DNA from: Diaporthe sp. PMI_573
Lineage: Eukaryota > Ascomycota > Sordariomycetes > Diaporthales > Diaporthaceae
NCBI GenBank assembly: GCA_021399435.1
Contig: JAJTUP010000001.1
Span: forward strand, 1,736,001 to 1,800,000
Reading direction: 5' to 3'
Length of the DNA: 64,000 nucleotides
Both the position numbers and the translations under genes were made by a program. How positions within the stretch are numbered: the first letter of the stretch is position 1; every line of letters begins with the position of its first letter. Below are positions 25,327 to 37,790 of this stretch, one piece after another. A model generated the notes under the pieces. That model had not been told where the DNA came from, searched no databases, and was given only the letters and a program-made list of their open reading frames with translations.

Positions 25327-28300
25327 AAAACCGAAATATCGGGGTTACCTAGGTACTCACTACTCAACGCTCTTGTATTCATTGGCTTTGAGAATGATGG
25401 CACAAGAGACCATTTCACGTTTCAATGACGACCAGTGACCCCTGGACTGAAATGCAACGAGGCGATGAACCGATCAACGGAGGACACCTAAATCGCCTTT
25501 TCTATTCAAATTAGTCTCAAGGGTCTGTGAGGCTGATCTCCAAGCTTTGGAGGCTGTGATGCGACGATATTCTCTACCTGCAGTAGGTAGAGGCTTCATA
25601 GAGTCCCCGTACGCTTCGTCGAATCCCGCAGGATTTGTACTCAAGGTTGATCGTACAGATCTACGACATATGCAGCAGGGTGCGACCACTAGCCAAAGAG
25701 TACCGTTGCTATGTCGAAATCCCGTCAGTCTTCAACGAGGTTGTATAGTTACCACGCATGACCCAAGAGAGCCATGCTAATTATAATCATATACGGAATG
25801 CGCTTCTACTTTTGTATAAAAGAGCAACTTTGACCTAACGTAGCCTGTAAAATCCATTGCAGGTCTTGTTTCATTTTCTTTTTTTCAAATACATCAGAGT
25901 TTTGTCTTTCCACCCCCCATTTTTTGCCTCTCTTTTCAATTAAACTAATAACATCGGCATCACTGCTCACTTTCCTCAACGCCTGGTCAAAGAGTGTGTA
26001 GAGTGTCTGAAGAGCAAGTTTCAGGAAGTGAAGCACGTTGAGGAAATGGATAGTTTTGGAGAGAGGTGATAAGAAGCGTATGGATGTCGTAAATAGGAAA
26101 ATCCATATCTAAGTGTCCAACAATGACGAAAGTCAGTATCTACAGAGACTCACGTGAAATGGGTAACCACCAGCCACCATCAGCAATCATGGGTTTTACA
26201 TGATGCCATTAGATCCCGCGGGGAGCATAAGGGTTTCGGGCCGGAATAAGACGGCGTTTCCTGCATCCGAATGATGTTGAAGGGTGTATTCGAGCGGCCC
26301 CGATAGGGTCGCTCGAATCCTCCAAACACTCAGGTCCAAGGGTTTGGATGTGATGGTGATAGGGCAACCAGCTTAGTTGCGCAATTGCTTGGTAGACTAC
26401 TGTAAGCCAAGACAGGCCTCTGGTTGGACTGTGATAGCGCAAACTACCTTTACGAAATCAAAATTGTACATTGTGCGATGCTGCATGTGTGGAGCTTTAT
26501 GTGTCGACTAAACAGTAGGCCACCCCGGGGCAGTCATCCGGTCATGGAATAGTCAGAGATCACTCTGAACATGATGTGGCTAGCAATTCCAGGCAATCGG
26601 AGACCTTGAATGGCATGGGACCGGGCCTGAGATCCTCTAGGATTGCGATCGAATGTATGCAGTGGTGCTGTGTTAGGCACCCGACACAATGGCAACATCA
26701 GGTGACAATTGGTAGTCAACTGCTGGTATGCAGTCATCCGAACTATGAAGAGTAAAAGTAATCCTTTGGCAAGCGCGGGTGCAGGGAAAATAAGCGCTCG
26801 CACCACTTTGCAGCCATCAGGGTCCCGAGGTGGCCATTGAGGGAACACCACACACAAAAATGCCCAGCCACTAATGGTTAGGTGAGCGGTAATCATTTGA
26901 AATCTCTCAATATCAAATCCACTGGAAGTCTAACAGTAAATTTATTTGACTGGAAAGCATCCCTTCACTCTTCTTGGCTTTAGTCAACTTACATGTCACC
27001 GTTGCAACCGCAGTCAAGGAGGGGGGAAAGCATGGATGAAGAAATAGTTTCATCTCAATTGTGTGATCTAAAAGAGTATAAATATTGATACTATGAAGAC
27101 TGGAACCCCGCCGTGATTGGAGCACTTGACGTACTCCGGTGCAGGTTGGAAAGCTACAGAATGGCGGTACGCCAGGATCACGCTTATATTTGATGTAGAA
27201 ATCTCATCAGCAAATGGGGCAATGCGACCAGATAGATTGGGCCACATCAAAAACTATGTCGTCTGGAGTTTATGTGTTAGTGCAGTGAGGGGAAAGTATC
27301 TTGTCCGTTGCAACGGTCGTACAGTACCTGAATATGCATGTGGCCAGCCACATGCTTACAGTATATTTCACTACCACCCACATAGCTCAATGAAGGTTAG
27401 CCTGCACTCAAGCCTTCAACTGAGAAAGGTTAGTCCGTACAGAGAAATCGTTTTCTCTTTTGCTAAGTAACCCCCACTCTGTGTCTAGATCTTTGAACTT
27501 CCGAGCCCTGAACGCGACCCAACCACTCAGATGGCTTATAACCTCCAAGAAAAGACATGCGCACCACATTTTTCTATTGCTGCCTGGATAGTCCCACGTG
27601 TGCCTCATGCAGGCACGATACAGAGACTTCAGCTCTAGTCATTTCGTTTTGGTGCAATGTCCAAAAGCGGCATTTTGGCGTCCACTTGAACATGGCCAAG
27701 AATCGAGACTGTTCGATTGGATGTAGTCTAATGGATGTGTTTTCCGTGCAACCGGGAGAGCTTTTGAAATGAGCTTAGGCTATCTGTTCCGCCTTTTCTA
27801 TGGCTTATACTAAGACCCTCCACGCTTCTCTGGGAAAAGCTTGCTTTCCATGGTGAACACGCGATGAAGGTATGAAACCAAAGTAACACCATCTGTATTA
27901 ATAGCAGACTTTGTTCCGCGCACTGGTGTCATGATGGATTTCCAGGCAACAAGGTTACATTCAGCACGAATTCAAGTAGGAGATAGGTAACAGTGGTGGG
28001 AAAACCGCACACTCACTACACTCATTCTTCTGCTTTGCCTTGCCAACGCCCGAACAGGAGCCAACAGTATGTGGTAGCCGGCTCTGCAAACATAATGAGA
28101 CCGTCCGGCGGCTTTAGCATGTGAGTGGACTTTAGTAACTTGTCATTGACTAGCAGCAGGTATTTGTTCCCTCATAGATTTATAAGCATGTATTCTCCAC
28201 AAGGTCCAGACCCTTGATGTTGTTTTCACGTATTATCCCAAGGCAGTAAAGCCGGAGGCCCAGCTACGAACGCCAAGGGCACTCGATGGATTACACGGCC

Positions 28301-28512
28301 CATTCGAAGCACCTGGTTGTGACCAAAGAGCACTACACCGAACCACATGCCAAGCACCTGTACAAAAAGACCAAGAAGCCCGACTATGTTCCCCTGTAAG
28401 CAACAGGTTACATTGATGGCTTGGAGTTCATCCAGAGGTAAACGGCTTGTTTTCTTGCTCATGAGAATTCCGCGAAGTCAGACAACATACGATATGCCTC
28501 CTCGCCCTTGGA

Positions 28513-28520
28513 TATAAATA
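28513..28520 (+). promoter_or_regulatory. TATA box of the serine protease gene
   Basis: TATAAATA lies 101 bp before the ATG of the secreted protease gene, a reasonable distance for a fungal promoter with a leader of about 60-70 nt. Confidence 0.55.
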
Positions 28521-28620
28521 CTGGCCTGTTCAACATACTGGAGTATGGCCATGATGCTTCAGCCTTTACCTTCCTTCTAGGAGTCCCCATAAGTTTTCTG
28601 ACAGCTCCAACACATTCAAG

Positions 28621-29807
28621 ATGGCCAAGCTGGTGACGGGTCTTGTTGCGTTGTGCATTGCACAAACAGCTTATTCGCTCCCCACCGCCGAAAGCGAGCC
28701 TGTGTGGACACCCCTGGGTGTTGCTTCCACTGGGGAGTCCGAGGCCGGGATCGCAAGCATCGACAACGGCCTGATCCCCGAGTTCGTCACCCTTGATGCC
28801 GACATCCTCCGGAGCGTCATGGAGAGCAACGTCACGGAGGTCCCGCCCTCGGAATTCGGCGATGCCGCGCAAGCCGAGAAACGGGGCATCATAGGCGGCG
28901 TGGACAACCGCGTCCGCTGGACCGACAGGAACTTCCCATACTCTCCTATCGGTCGTCTCGAGCATGCGTCCGGCCTGTGCTCAGCAACACTGGTCGGCCC
29001 GCGCCACGTTGCCACGGCCCTGCACTGTATCCCGGAGCAAGGGACTCCGATGACGTTCCGGCCCGCGTACGCCGGCGGGGATACTTATCCCTCGTCTGCG
29101 ATTCAATATGTGCTCAATTCGGGGGTGCCTATCGGAGCTCCATGCTGGGAGTTCAGCGACTGGGCCATCCGTAAGTCTTTTCACCCCTCAAAGTCCAGTT
29201 AACTACCTCGTTGCGAGTGCGGAGAGACTAATAGTTGAGGTACCATCTTCTAGTGATCCTCAAGGACCGCATCGGCGATCAACGCGGATACTTTGGGGCC
29301 AGGGTCATCGAGGATCAGCACCTTAACAAGAACGTCTGGTACCACCTCGGTTATCCAGGGGACAGGGACGGCGCCACGCAGCCCTACCGCCAGGGCGAGA
29401 TTACAGCACTGAGGCTCGGCGGGTTCGATGGTTGCCCCAATGAGAGACGGGCGATGATCGTCACAGACGCCGATGCCATGCCTGGCCAGTCTGGCGGACC
29501 TCTCTGGCTGGGCCCTGAATGGGACGCCAATGGTAACCGTTACGTCTATGGCGTGGCCAGTGCGACCAGCAGCCTTGACACAGCCTTTTCGGGCGGTTCT
29601 GTCTTCAGTACGTGTATCTTTTCCTTGTGTCTCTTGATTGATCCCCCATCCTCCTGCTATTGACCTTTCCTTCACTCAATCTTGCCAATCCAGAGACCAG
29701 AAGGGCGTGTTGATTGTCACGGACCATGCTTGTCGAATGCGTGTTCTCCCGTCACTAACATTTGTAAAGCTCAATGGGTCGCGGCTGCCAGGACCAACTA
29801 CCCGTGA
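28621..29807 (+). CDS. Secreted trypsin/V8-like serine protease precursor
   Basis: Extracellular serine endopeptidase of the chymotrypsin fold, closest in motif layout to V8/glutamyl-endopeptidase-like fungal enzymes. Exons 28621-29170, 29254-29607 and 29770-29807 give 313 aa. Signal peptide ~1-20 (MAKLVTGLVALCIAQTAYSL), propeptide to a Kex2-type Lys-Arg at 87-88, then mature GIIGGVDNRVRW. The triad is visible: His135 in ATALHC, Asp180 in FSDWAI, Ser263 in PGQSGGPLW. Cys120 and Cys136 could form the usual disulfide by the active-site His. The last exon is tiny (38 nt), reached by a tttgtaaag acceptor, and ends WVAAARTNYP, like other family members. It is an isolated gene in gene-poor DNA. Primary specificity is not established. 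Confidence 0.87.
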
Positions 29808-32800
29808 TTTATGACGGCGTTCCATAATTGAGCAATCGTCAAAACATACGGCCTGATCGAGACAAGGAGACGGAACAGAAGAGCACAATTCAGCAACATG
29901 GCTGGAGGAGCTTGGCGACATCAGCATCGAACTCTCCGTGTCCAAGCATCGAGTTACGTGGCAATGTGACGATTGTTCTGTAGAGAAGGGCGGGGAATAG
30001 ACGCGATTGCATCAGATCAATGTTCATATGGGCATATTCTATCATATAATAGAGACAATTCTCGTGATCCTTGACTATGTCAGTATGTGGGAAGCTTCAA
30101 GCTCGAACCGACATATAAACTCGCAGGCTCACATCAGCATCGATCCATTATTACATTTTCTGGAAACATATGTGCTGGACTATATTGCCTGTAGGCGTGT
30201 GTGGAGTTAGCAATATATAGCAAAGATGTTTATCCGAACGGTATTAATGATCTCAGACGATCGTTAATGACCAAACTGTTAGAGTACCCATCAATGGCCA
30301 GATTGAGTGAATTAATACCGAGCACACCGATTCTACAACGAGTTTGCAGACTCAGCACGGCGGACAAGGCCATGCAGTTGCCGAACATCGCAAGCAGCAA
30401 CCTACCTGTGGCACATACCATGAGTACTCCGACAACCAGGCTCTCCGATCCATTGGAATAATTGTGCCGACGCTTCCGAAGATCATCGCAACCCTCACTG
30501 TTGGTGGGTTGCAGGGGCCGAGGCATTAACTTTTGTTAGACCGAGGTAATAGTATGAGAACCCGGGCGGTCATGACATATCAAGACAGACAAAAGCCACC
30601 CTCTTATTTTCGGGTAGTACAAGTGACAGGCGATAGAACCAAAACAACTATTTGATATCAGTATTATGCATAAGTTAATAAGTAGCGATAAGAATGACAA
30701 GCGTTAGGAGCTCAACGGTCAGGGCAGTGATTTTGCCAACCCGTTTGACGGTGACCAGTTGATATTCTGGACACGGCGCAAATGGATTCTAGAGCTCCAA
30801 TCTCAAACACCGATGCGATTGATGAACAGACAATCGCTTCACGTGTACCCACTCCGCTATTGTCTTGGAGTTTGGAAACATGCTCTTGGTTAACTACCTC
30901 AGGCGCCGGAGCCAGATGTCACCGCCGACAGTCGATCAAGTCGATTCTCATACATGGCATGATCATTGATAGCTTCTCTACCCGTCTACCTTGCTGGCAA
31001 ATCCTCATCTGATTCGCAATGCACATTCGTACCCTTCGCTCTGTCTGAAGACTTGACACTCCGATAGTTCACTATGCAGGGCGTGATGTAGAATGGCTTA
31101 GTACAGAGCGATCTGTGAGCCCGGAAGGCGTCTTCCCGGGCCTTGGGCAAAGCAAAAGGTCTTTCCTGTACGATTCATCACGACTATCGCCTCTCTAGTC
31201 GGTACCACGGCCGTTGAGAAACTCTATCCCAACATTGTGAGCTGATATTTGAAGTAGGACAGTTACGTATCATTGCGGATCGATGAAGCAAACAAAACAT
31301 GACTCGGGCCAATCGGCAGTGATAGCATAACGATGATCGTTGCTTGCCTTGGCCAACAAGCCCACTGAGGGTAGCATCCAACCGTCGTCCGTGAGTGACC
31401 CCTGCGACGCCAAACGGTCAGAACTGGAATCAGGCTCCGAAACAACCCGTGCGATTCTTGGTGATAGTTTGGATGCTGCTATCATCGAAGGGAGACTGGA
31501 TTGTCTTGAAACTATTCAGTGTTCGGAAGAGTTGGCCTGACAGCAAACACGAAGCATGAATGGAATTTCGGTAACATTTCTGGAAGCCCGCCTCAGCTGA
31601 AGCCCAGCCAGCGCTGATTAGCTCCCTTGCCCGACATCCATGAAGGGTTGTGGCGGACGTCACCCTCGCCGGATGGCTAAACCTAAAAGCCCACCACGGC
31701 CGACATTGCCTCAATAGTTAGTCCGGGGCGCGCGTGCCCAGCTGCAACCCAACTGTCGATTCAGAGGGTTGGGACCGAGTGCAGCACACAGTAAGAACCG
31801 GTAGAACTTAATCCCCAATAACCTCCATTTTCGCGTCGTCGTAGCGTGTGCGCTTGGTTTCAAAAGCCGCCAAGAGGGCCTGCCGACCTGCCACGACAAA
31901 AGTCTCCATAGAACCCCAGACCAGCGATCAAGGCGGGCCGAGAATGAACGCGGGGCCCCGCAATCAATGTGGATCGTTCTCCGTGTCCAGCTCTCAGGGA
32001 TTGGGGCTACGGATGAGACGGGTCTCGGGAGGCTGAGGAAGTCATATGGCGCAGATAGCGTGAAAACAAAGCGCCGTGTCGGGGCGGCCATAAGAAGGCC
32101 CGCGGAGCTGCCGACAAAGGCAGAGAGAGAAGCCCTAGGTGCCAGGCACGAGCGAACAGCTATGAGCCTGCCGCTGTGAAACAATGCGCGTATTGCCCCC
32201 GAAGGTTTCCAGAAAGACGTCAGATCGAGTTACACCGGCTGACTGGCAGCACCATATCGCTTGTTCTTAAGCCTGCAGCTCGGCCAGTAATGTTGCAGCG
32301 ACAATGCTACATGGTTGTATTCGATGCAGCACGGGCTGGTGTGACAGCAACATTGCCCAAATGGGGCCCAAGTTGAGCCTCAACGCCGCCGATCGCATCC
32401 CAACGTGGCACCTGCACGGGAACGATCTTGCTAATCGCCCACAGGGCTTCCATGAGACCGCGTCCTTTCTGATTCCGATCAAACCTCGTGGTCTAGAACG
32501 GCGCTACGCTCTCTAGCCCCCGCGGTCGTAAAAACTACACGCCGCCCCAGCTCCGGCTGAGTTTGACCAAGACAAGCGCAAGGCCCTAGTGGTCCTTCGG
32601 AGAGAGTAGTTCGATGGCGCCAAGGGTCTAGCGAGATCTCCCGCTAGCAGGTGGCATTCGCTGCACCATAGCATCAGTAGCACGCATCATCTACTTTCCG
32701 TTGACCTCCCCTGGGATGGATGTGTCACGTCTACCGTGTGTGCGCCGGCGGGCTAAGGGCGCTGATGTTCGACCCAAGGCGTGATCGTCAGCCTGGCAGG

Positions 32801-33152
32801 CGGGATTTGCTTGACGGGTGACTATGGGACGGACTAGGCCCGTTGAAGTCTATCACAGCGAAACCTAATGCGGTGACTCGCAGGCCTTGGCGGGGCAGGC
32901 TGTCCTAGGAATTCCAGTGCCGCGGCCAGGGGTCCAGCATGTTCATGTTCCATGGGTGCGGAGAGCAGAAATTAACCCGGCGAGATGCCTTAAAGCTCCC
33001 TTGTAGCGCCGGGCGTTGCTCATGGCCCTGGCCACTTGATCCCCTTTTAACCATCCTGTCGCTGCGCGTCTGGTTCAGACCCTTTTTCCTGTCCGCGATA
33101 ACTCGAATTTGACACATCACCGCAACGGCTCGAAAGCATACATACAGCTAAC
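29808..33152. other. Gene-poor region
   Basis: 3.3 kb with only short frames, including an unrecognised 157-codon frame on the minus strand near 31711-32184. AT-rich sequence at about 29.9-30.7 kb gives way to GC-richer sequence at about 31.6-33.1 kb. The final ~100 bp are the leader of the next gene. No RNA gene or mobile element recognised. Confidence 0.45.
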
Positions 33153-35281
33153 ATGGAGATGGACGAGATTCGGGGGCAGAAGGGCCCGACTGTTTCCCAC
33201 ATTAGCAACCAAGGGGACCCCGAGAGTCCCAGCACGGACAGCTACCAACAGGCCGGGCAGCAAGTTCAGATGGCGGCAGACGCCCCTGAGCCGAAAGTCT
33301 CGTTGTCGACGATACTGGCTGTCTTTGTCAGTCAACTTCCTCGAAACAAAATAATCAAATCAACGAGGGATCAATGCTAACTTCGGGATGGTAATAGTTT
33401 ATGGGCCTTTCGTATGTACCCGCAATCAGCGCTGGTCTCCTACTTCCCACCGGTATTCTGCAACAGATCGGACAACAATTGGGCGACACCGAGAACATTA
33501 TATGGATCCCTGGTGGATGGTCCGTCGCCTCCGCCGTTGCTTTCTCTATTGCAGGCGGTCTCAGCGATGTATTTGGCCGTCGCTGGGTGCTCATGGCCGG
33601 CCAACTTTTCACTTTGATCGGCGGTGTGAGTCCGGATTCCATCGTCGAAAAGGCCTCGGAAGTATCGTTCTGACAAGTGTGCAGATAATTGCTGCTGTTG
33701 CAAACTCAACTCTTCAGGTCGCTGCAGGAACGACAATTATGTGAGTGTCGAAAATGCTTTTCTCTTTTCCGTGGGTTTACTAACAAGTCACAGCGGATTC
33801 GGCGCAGGCACTATCTTCGTCGGGTACCCTGGAATCTCAGAGCTGCTCCCTAACAAATATCGGTACGTTGACCTTGATGTAGCGATTGCGATATAAATAC
33901 TGATATCCAGCAGAGGCATTGGACTCGGATGGACCGAATTCTGCATCAACATCCCCTGGGGCGCCCTGAGCGTGTACCTCGCCACCCAACTGCTAATCCA
34001 TGCGACATGGAGGTGGTGCTTCTACATCGCCATCATCTACGCCGTGATCTGTATTGCCGGCACATTCGTCTGCTACTTCCCGCCCTCTCGCCCTCAGCAT
34101 GACTTCGAGAAGTCTCGATGGCAAGAGTTCAAGGAACTAGACTTCATCGGCCTGGCTCTCTTCACAGCAGGCCTCTGCATCTTCCTCGTGGGAATGACGG
34201 ATCTCGGACACGCCAATTTCTCGGTACCTCTCGTTGCCTCCACAATCAGCATCGGAGCCGTCATCTTCGTCTCCAGCTTCTGGTACGACTTCACCAAGCC
34301 GAAGAACCCGATCTTCCCGTTCAAGCTCTTCGCCATGTTCCGCGAGTTCACCGTGCACCTGATCATCCTTTTCATCTCCGGTATGGTCTGGCAGGCTATC
34401 GTCACGCTCGCCCCGCAGATCACGCTGTACGCATTTACGAACGATCCTATTGAGATTGGAATCACCATGATCCCCTCCACGATGTCTGGTGTCCTAGGTG
34501 GCTGGATTATTCCATCTTTCGTCCACAAGATCAAGCACGTCCGGTACCAGATCATCTTTGCCCTCCTGATGCAGTGTGCTTTCACTGCCTCTTACGCCGC
34601 GGTTGTTCCCTCGAACCGGATGGCCTGGAGCGCCATGCAGCTGTTCGGGCAGTGTTGTTTCACGTGAGTACCTCCACCATTCCTCGGACTGCAGTCCTAG
34701 GCCCCACAACTAGTCACCCTTGGAAAATGTCTAACCGACTCGACAGCTGGGTAACCACCCTCGCGTACGTCTCCTCGGGCCTTTTCGTCCCAGTCGAGGA
34801 GCTAGGCGTCAGCGCCGGCCTCCTGGGAACCTTCCGCTCAGCAGGCGGCTCCGTCGGCAACGCCATCTTCAGCACCATCATGACCTCGGTCGCCAACAAG
34901 AACCTAGGCAACAACCTCGCCGGGGCCGCCATCGGCGCGGGCTTCGACCCCGCGAACTTGACCGCTCTCATCCCGGCCGTCATCCAGAACGCCGTCGGCG
35001 TCCCCTTTGCGTTCGACGCCGTCCCCGGTATTACGCCGGCAGTCATCGCCGCCACTGGGGCCGCGTTCAAGGAGACGTACGCGAACGCGTTTAGGATGGT
35101 CTGTTATGCCACTATCCCGTTCTGCATGGTGGCTACTGCCGTGGCGTTCTGGGTTAAGGACCCCTCGCACTTGTTGAACAACCATGTCGCTGTTCAGCAG
35201 GAGAAGGAGGTGCTTTCTGGGGTCGAGCGTCGCCCGGAAGCCGTGGTTGGAAAGCGGGTTGATGATAACTACAAGATCTAA
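33153..35281 (+). CDS. TRI12-type MFS efflux transporter
   Basis: Major-facilitator pump of the fungal trichothecene-efflux/siderophore (TRI12-like, DHA) group, predicted in the plasma or vacuolar membrane. Exons 33153-33326, 33398-33625, 33685-33740, 33794-33862, 33914-34663 and 34747-35281 give 603 aa with about 14 helices. A polar N-terminus (~1-50) is followed by motif-A-like GGLSDVFGRRWVLMAGQ, then AAVANSTLQVAAGTTIIGFGAGTIF, GYPGISELLPNKYRGIGLGWTEFC, WRWCFYIAIIYAV, and a C-terminal half with FRSAGGSVGNAIFS. The fourth intron ends in tandem ccagcag, so it may be spliced to give one extra Arg before RGIG. No toxin biosynthetic genes are nearby, so the substrate is unknown. Confidence 0.9.
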
Positions 35282-37790
35282 GGCAAGTGGTGCGGCAAGT
35301 GGCTGGCCACACTCTCACTATTATTGAGCTTCACGACGTTGTTCAGCAATGCAAAGGGGTATTAGCGTTATTTAATCGTCTTTTCAACAAGATTATGTAC
35401 ATGGGAATTAGATGCAAAAGTTGTAAAATACTTGTCAGCTGTGGAACATGCACAAATCATCTACAATATTTACCTGTCAATATTGTGTCCTCCTACCCAT
35501 GATTGTCAATCTCAGCTGTAGACGGTTCATCTGAGGCCGACGGCCCTTCGGGCCTCTACAAGACCCTTGACCGGCTCTCCCGCGTTTCCTGCGTTTCAGA
35601 CCAGTTTTGTGCTGTTCAGTCCCATGCTTTTCTGCCCTGGAGACTGCTGCTACTGGTTAAGAGAATGAAAAGCACGATTCCTGTAGAAAGGGTCCCATAA
35701 TCAGTCCACCAGATAGAACATTGCTTGGTATAGGCTTGGCTAAAGCTTAGCAGGCGCATCTGACCCACACTTCTGGGTCTGCATGCTAATATCCGATGTA
35801 GCAAAATATAGCTATGGATGGATGGACGGTAGCAACCTGAGCCGATGTTCAGCCCGGACTCAAGGGTCTCCCGCTTTCACACCTGTTTCAGCGCCCTCTC
35901 GAAGCCCCAAAGGCAGCCAAGATCCTCGGCCAGTTCTGTCGCAAGCCGTCTTCCTCTCTGACACTGTGGCATGCGACCAACAGTTCACCAGCCTCCCAAT
36001 CCTTGTTTCCTTAAAGCATGATCTCTTATTCATCCAAAGGAGTTGTATTTGTGATATCCTTCGAGGTCAGCAAGATTTTCTCCATGGATGATTACGAACC
36101 GTATGAACATTGAGTCTGAATTGACGCGTCGTTCTGCTCGAATGACAATGGCAGCCCGACATCTTTGATAGGGGTGCATTGTTCTTGGGTTACAATTTAG
36201 GGTAGCTTTTTTTCTTTTTGAAATTTTGTGAGTGTCGTCTAGCATCCACCTTCCCAGAGCTGTCCGAACCATAATCTCGGGTAAATCCTTGATGCCCCTG
36301 CCCAGCAGCCAAGCATTGAGATAATTTCTCATGTATCTCGCCATCTTCGGGTCGCACAGTGACAGACTGCGTTTGACAGGAATCTTGTCGTTTCAAATTA
36401 CAAGGGAACAGTACCAGCATTTCCCAATCGCCCGGCCCGTAAGACGCCACATCTCCTTAACATTCTCATTGCCGTACTAACTTCGTCGTCGTCTGGTATG
36501 GGATCAGAAAGCCTAGGAGTAAAAGTCGGAGATGCAGGGCGCATACCCCGGGAAAATTCCTGCCGGCCCGGGCACAGCTCAAGGAGATTAGCAGGCCGGG
36601 TGTGCGGAAACGAGATTGCTTGGTGATTCAGCCGCCGCAGACGCTTCCTGAGGGTTGCAAACATCTGTGGTCTAGAAGGCGGCATAGAAGCCAAAACTAC
36701 AGCCGAGGCACCATTTCCAGCTCCATTCACACCATAACCTACTGAGAATGTGTCAAGCCCTATCACAGCAGCGACCGCATGACTGAGCCACCGATCGACT
36801 TAGCACGGTCTGTGCGCATTGTTTAGAACATAGTTAGAAAATACTAGAATGTTTATCGTCGATAAGACACATTGTTCCTTGTCCTTATAGGACACTCGTT
36901 GCCGTTCCAGCTTAGTAGAGGAACTCGAAGAATACAAATAGTCCATACAAATAGTCCATACCTACATCGGGTGTGTCTCATATGTCAAGGAAAGCAAGCA
37001 AGAGAGCTGGTGACGTAAGATGCTGGTCTTTCCGAGAGGACTCGTGCTGGACGGAGAAGGCGCAACAACAAGGACATGCCATTATGAGAAAGTGAGAAAA
37101 GAACAACAGCCACGAGTCACAGAGGAGTGCCATCGTGGACTCAAGCTAAAACTATCCTCGCTGGTTTAGAGCTTTGACAGTCGATCACTAGAGGTTGAGC
37201 AGCCAGTCGCCGAGATGTCTGGCATAGCCGCCGCCGGGTCGTCTCTACGAGCCTGCCAATAGTTTTGGACCGCCATCTGGGTACCTAGGTACCTATTAAG
37301 GCCCGTGTAACCATGACATGGTAAGAAGGTAGCAGGTAGGAAAGTGACTGGATACATACGTCACCAGGAAGGCTAGATGCGTGCATGAAGCGTGGCTTTG
37401 CGCAGGTACCGAGTGGTCGCACTTCTCGGTGCTCAGTCGGGCCCTCTAGGGAAAGAGCCGGCAAGAAACCATGTGCTTTAGTGCCAGATAGTGGAGAGAA
37501 AAGGGCTCCTCCAGGAATCACAAGCCATTACGAAAAGGAAGAAGACAAGACAGATGTTAGCCACAGGCAACAACCTTTGCTTCTTCATTTCCAGTCCTGT
37601 CACTGCCATTTATCTCGTCAACAACCCGTTGCACACACGAATGACGCCACAGGCCGAGTATCAACGTCTTCCACGAATCTCGACATCCACCTAAGAAACC
37701 TTTCCCCCACAAACACAACTCCAGACCACCCACTGCTGTAGCCACCGAGACCTCTGCTCGCCTTCTCCGTCCCGGCCATCCACGTTAGGG
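35282..37790. other. Gene-poor region with a small dispersed repeat
   Basis: 2.5 kb without a supported gene. It contains one copy of a 58-bp repeat shared with 39271-39328, a 13-bp tandem duplication beside it, and the palindrome GGTACCTAGGTACC at 37280-37293. The last ~200 bp are CA/CCAC-rich like a leader. Confidence 0.5.
36890..36959. repeat. Dispersed 58-bp repeat, copy A, with 13-bp tandem duplication
   Basis: 36890-36947 matches 39271-39328 without gaps at 51 of 58 positions; six of the seven differences are transitions. The right end of copy A continues into a tandem duplication of ACAAATAGTCCAT (36934-36946 and 36947-36959). Confidence 0.75.

Larger units (their letters stand above)
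24347..28620. other. Gene-poor region
   Basis: 4.3 kb with only short frames, none resembling a known protein. AT-rich stretches occur around 25.7-26.1 and 27.0-28.0 kb. Two small inverted repeats are listed separately. It could hold decayed transposon sequence, but I recognise no element ends or coding remnant. Confidence 0.45.

Noticed and set aside
33153..35281. TRI12-like pump as evidence for a trichothecene cluster
   Set aside because: No terpene synthase or other pathway gene lies in the window; this MFS group has many members unrelated to toxins.
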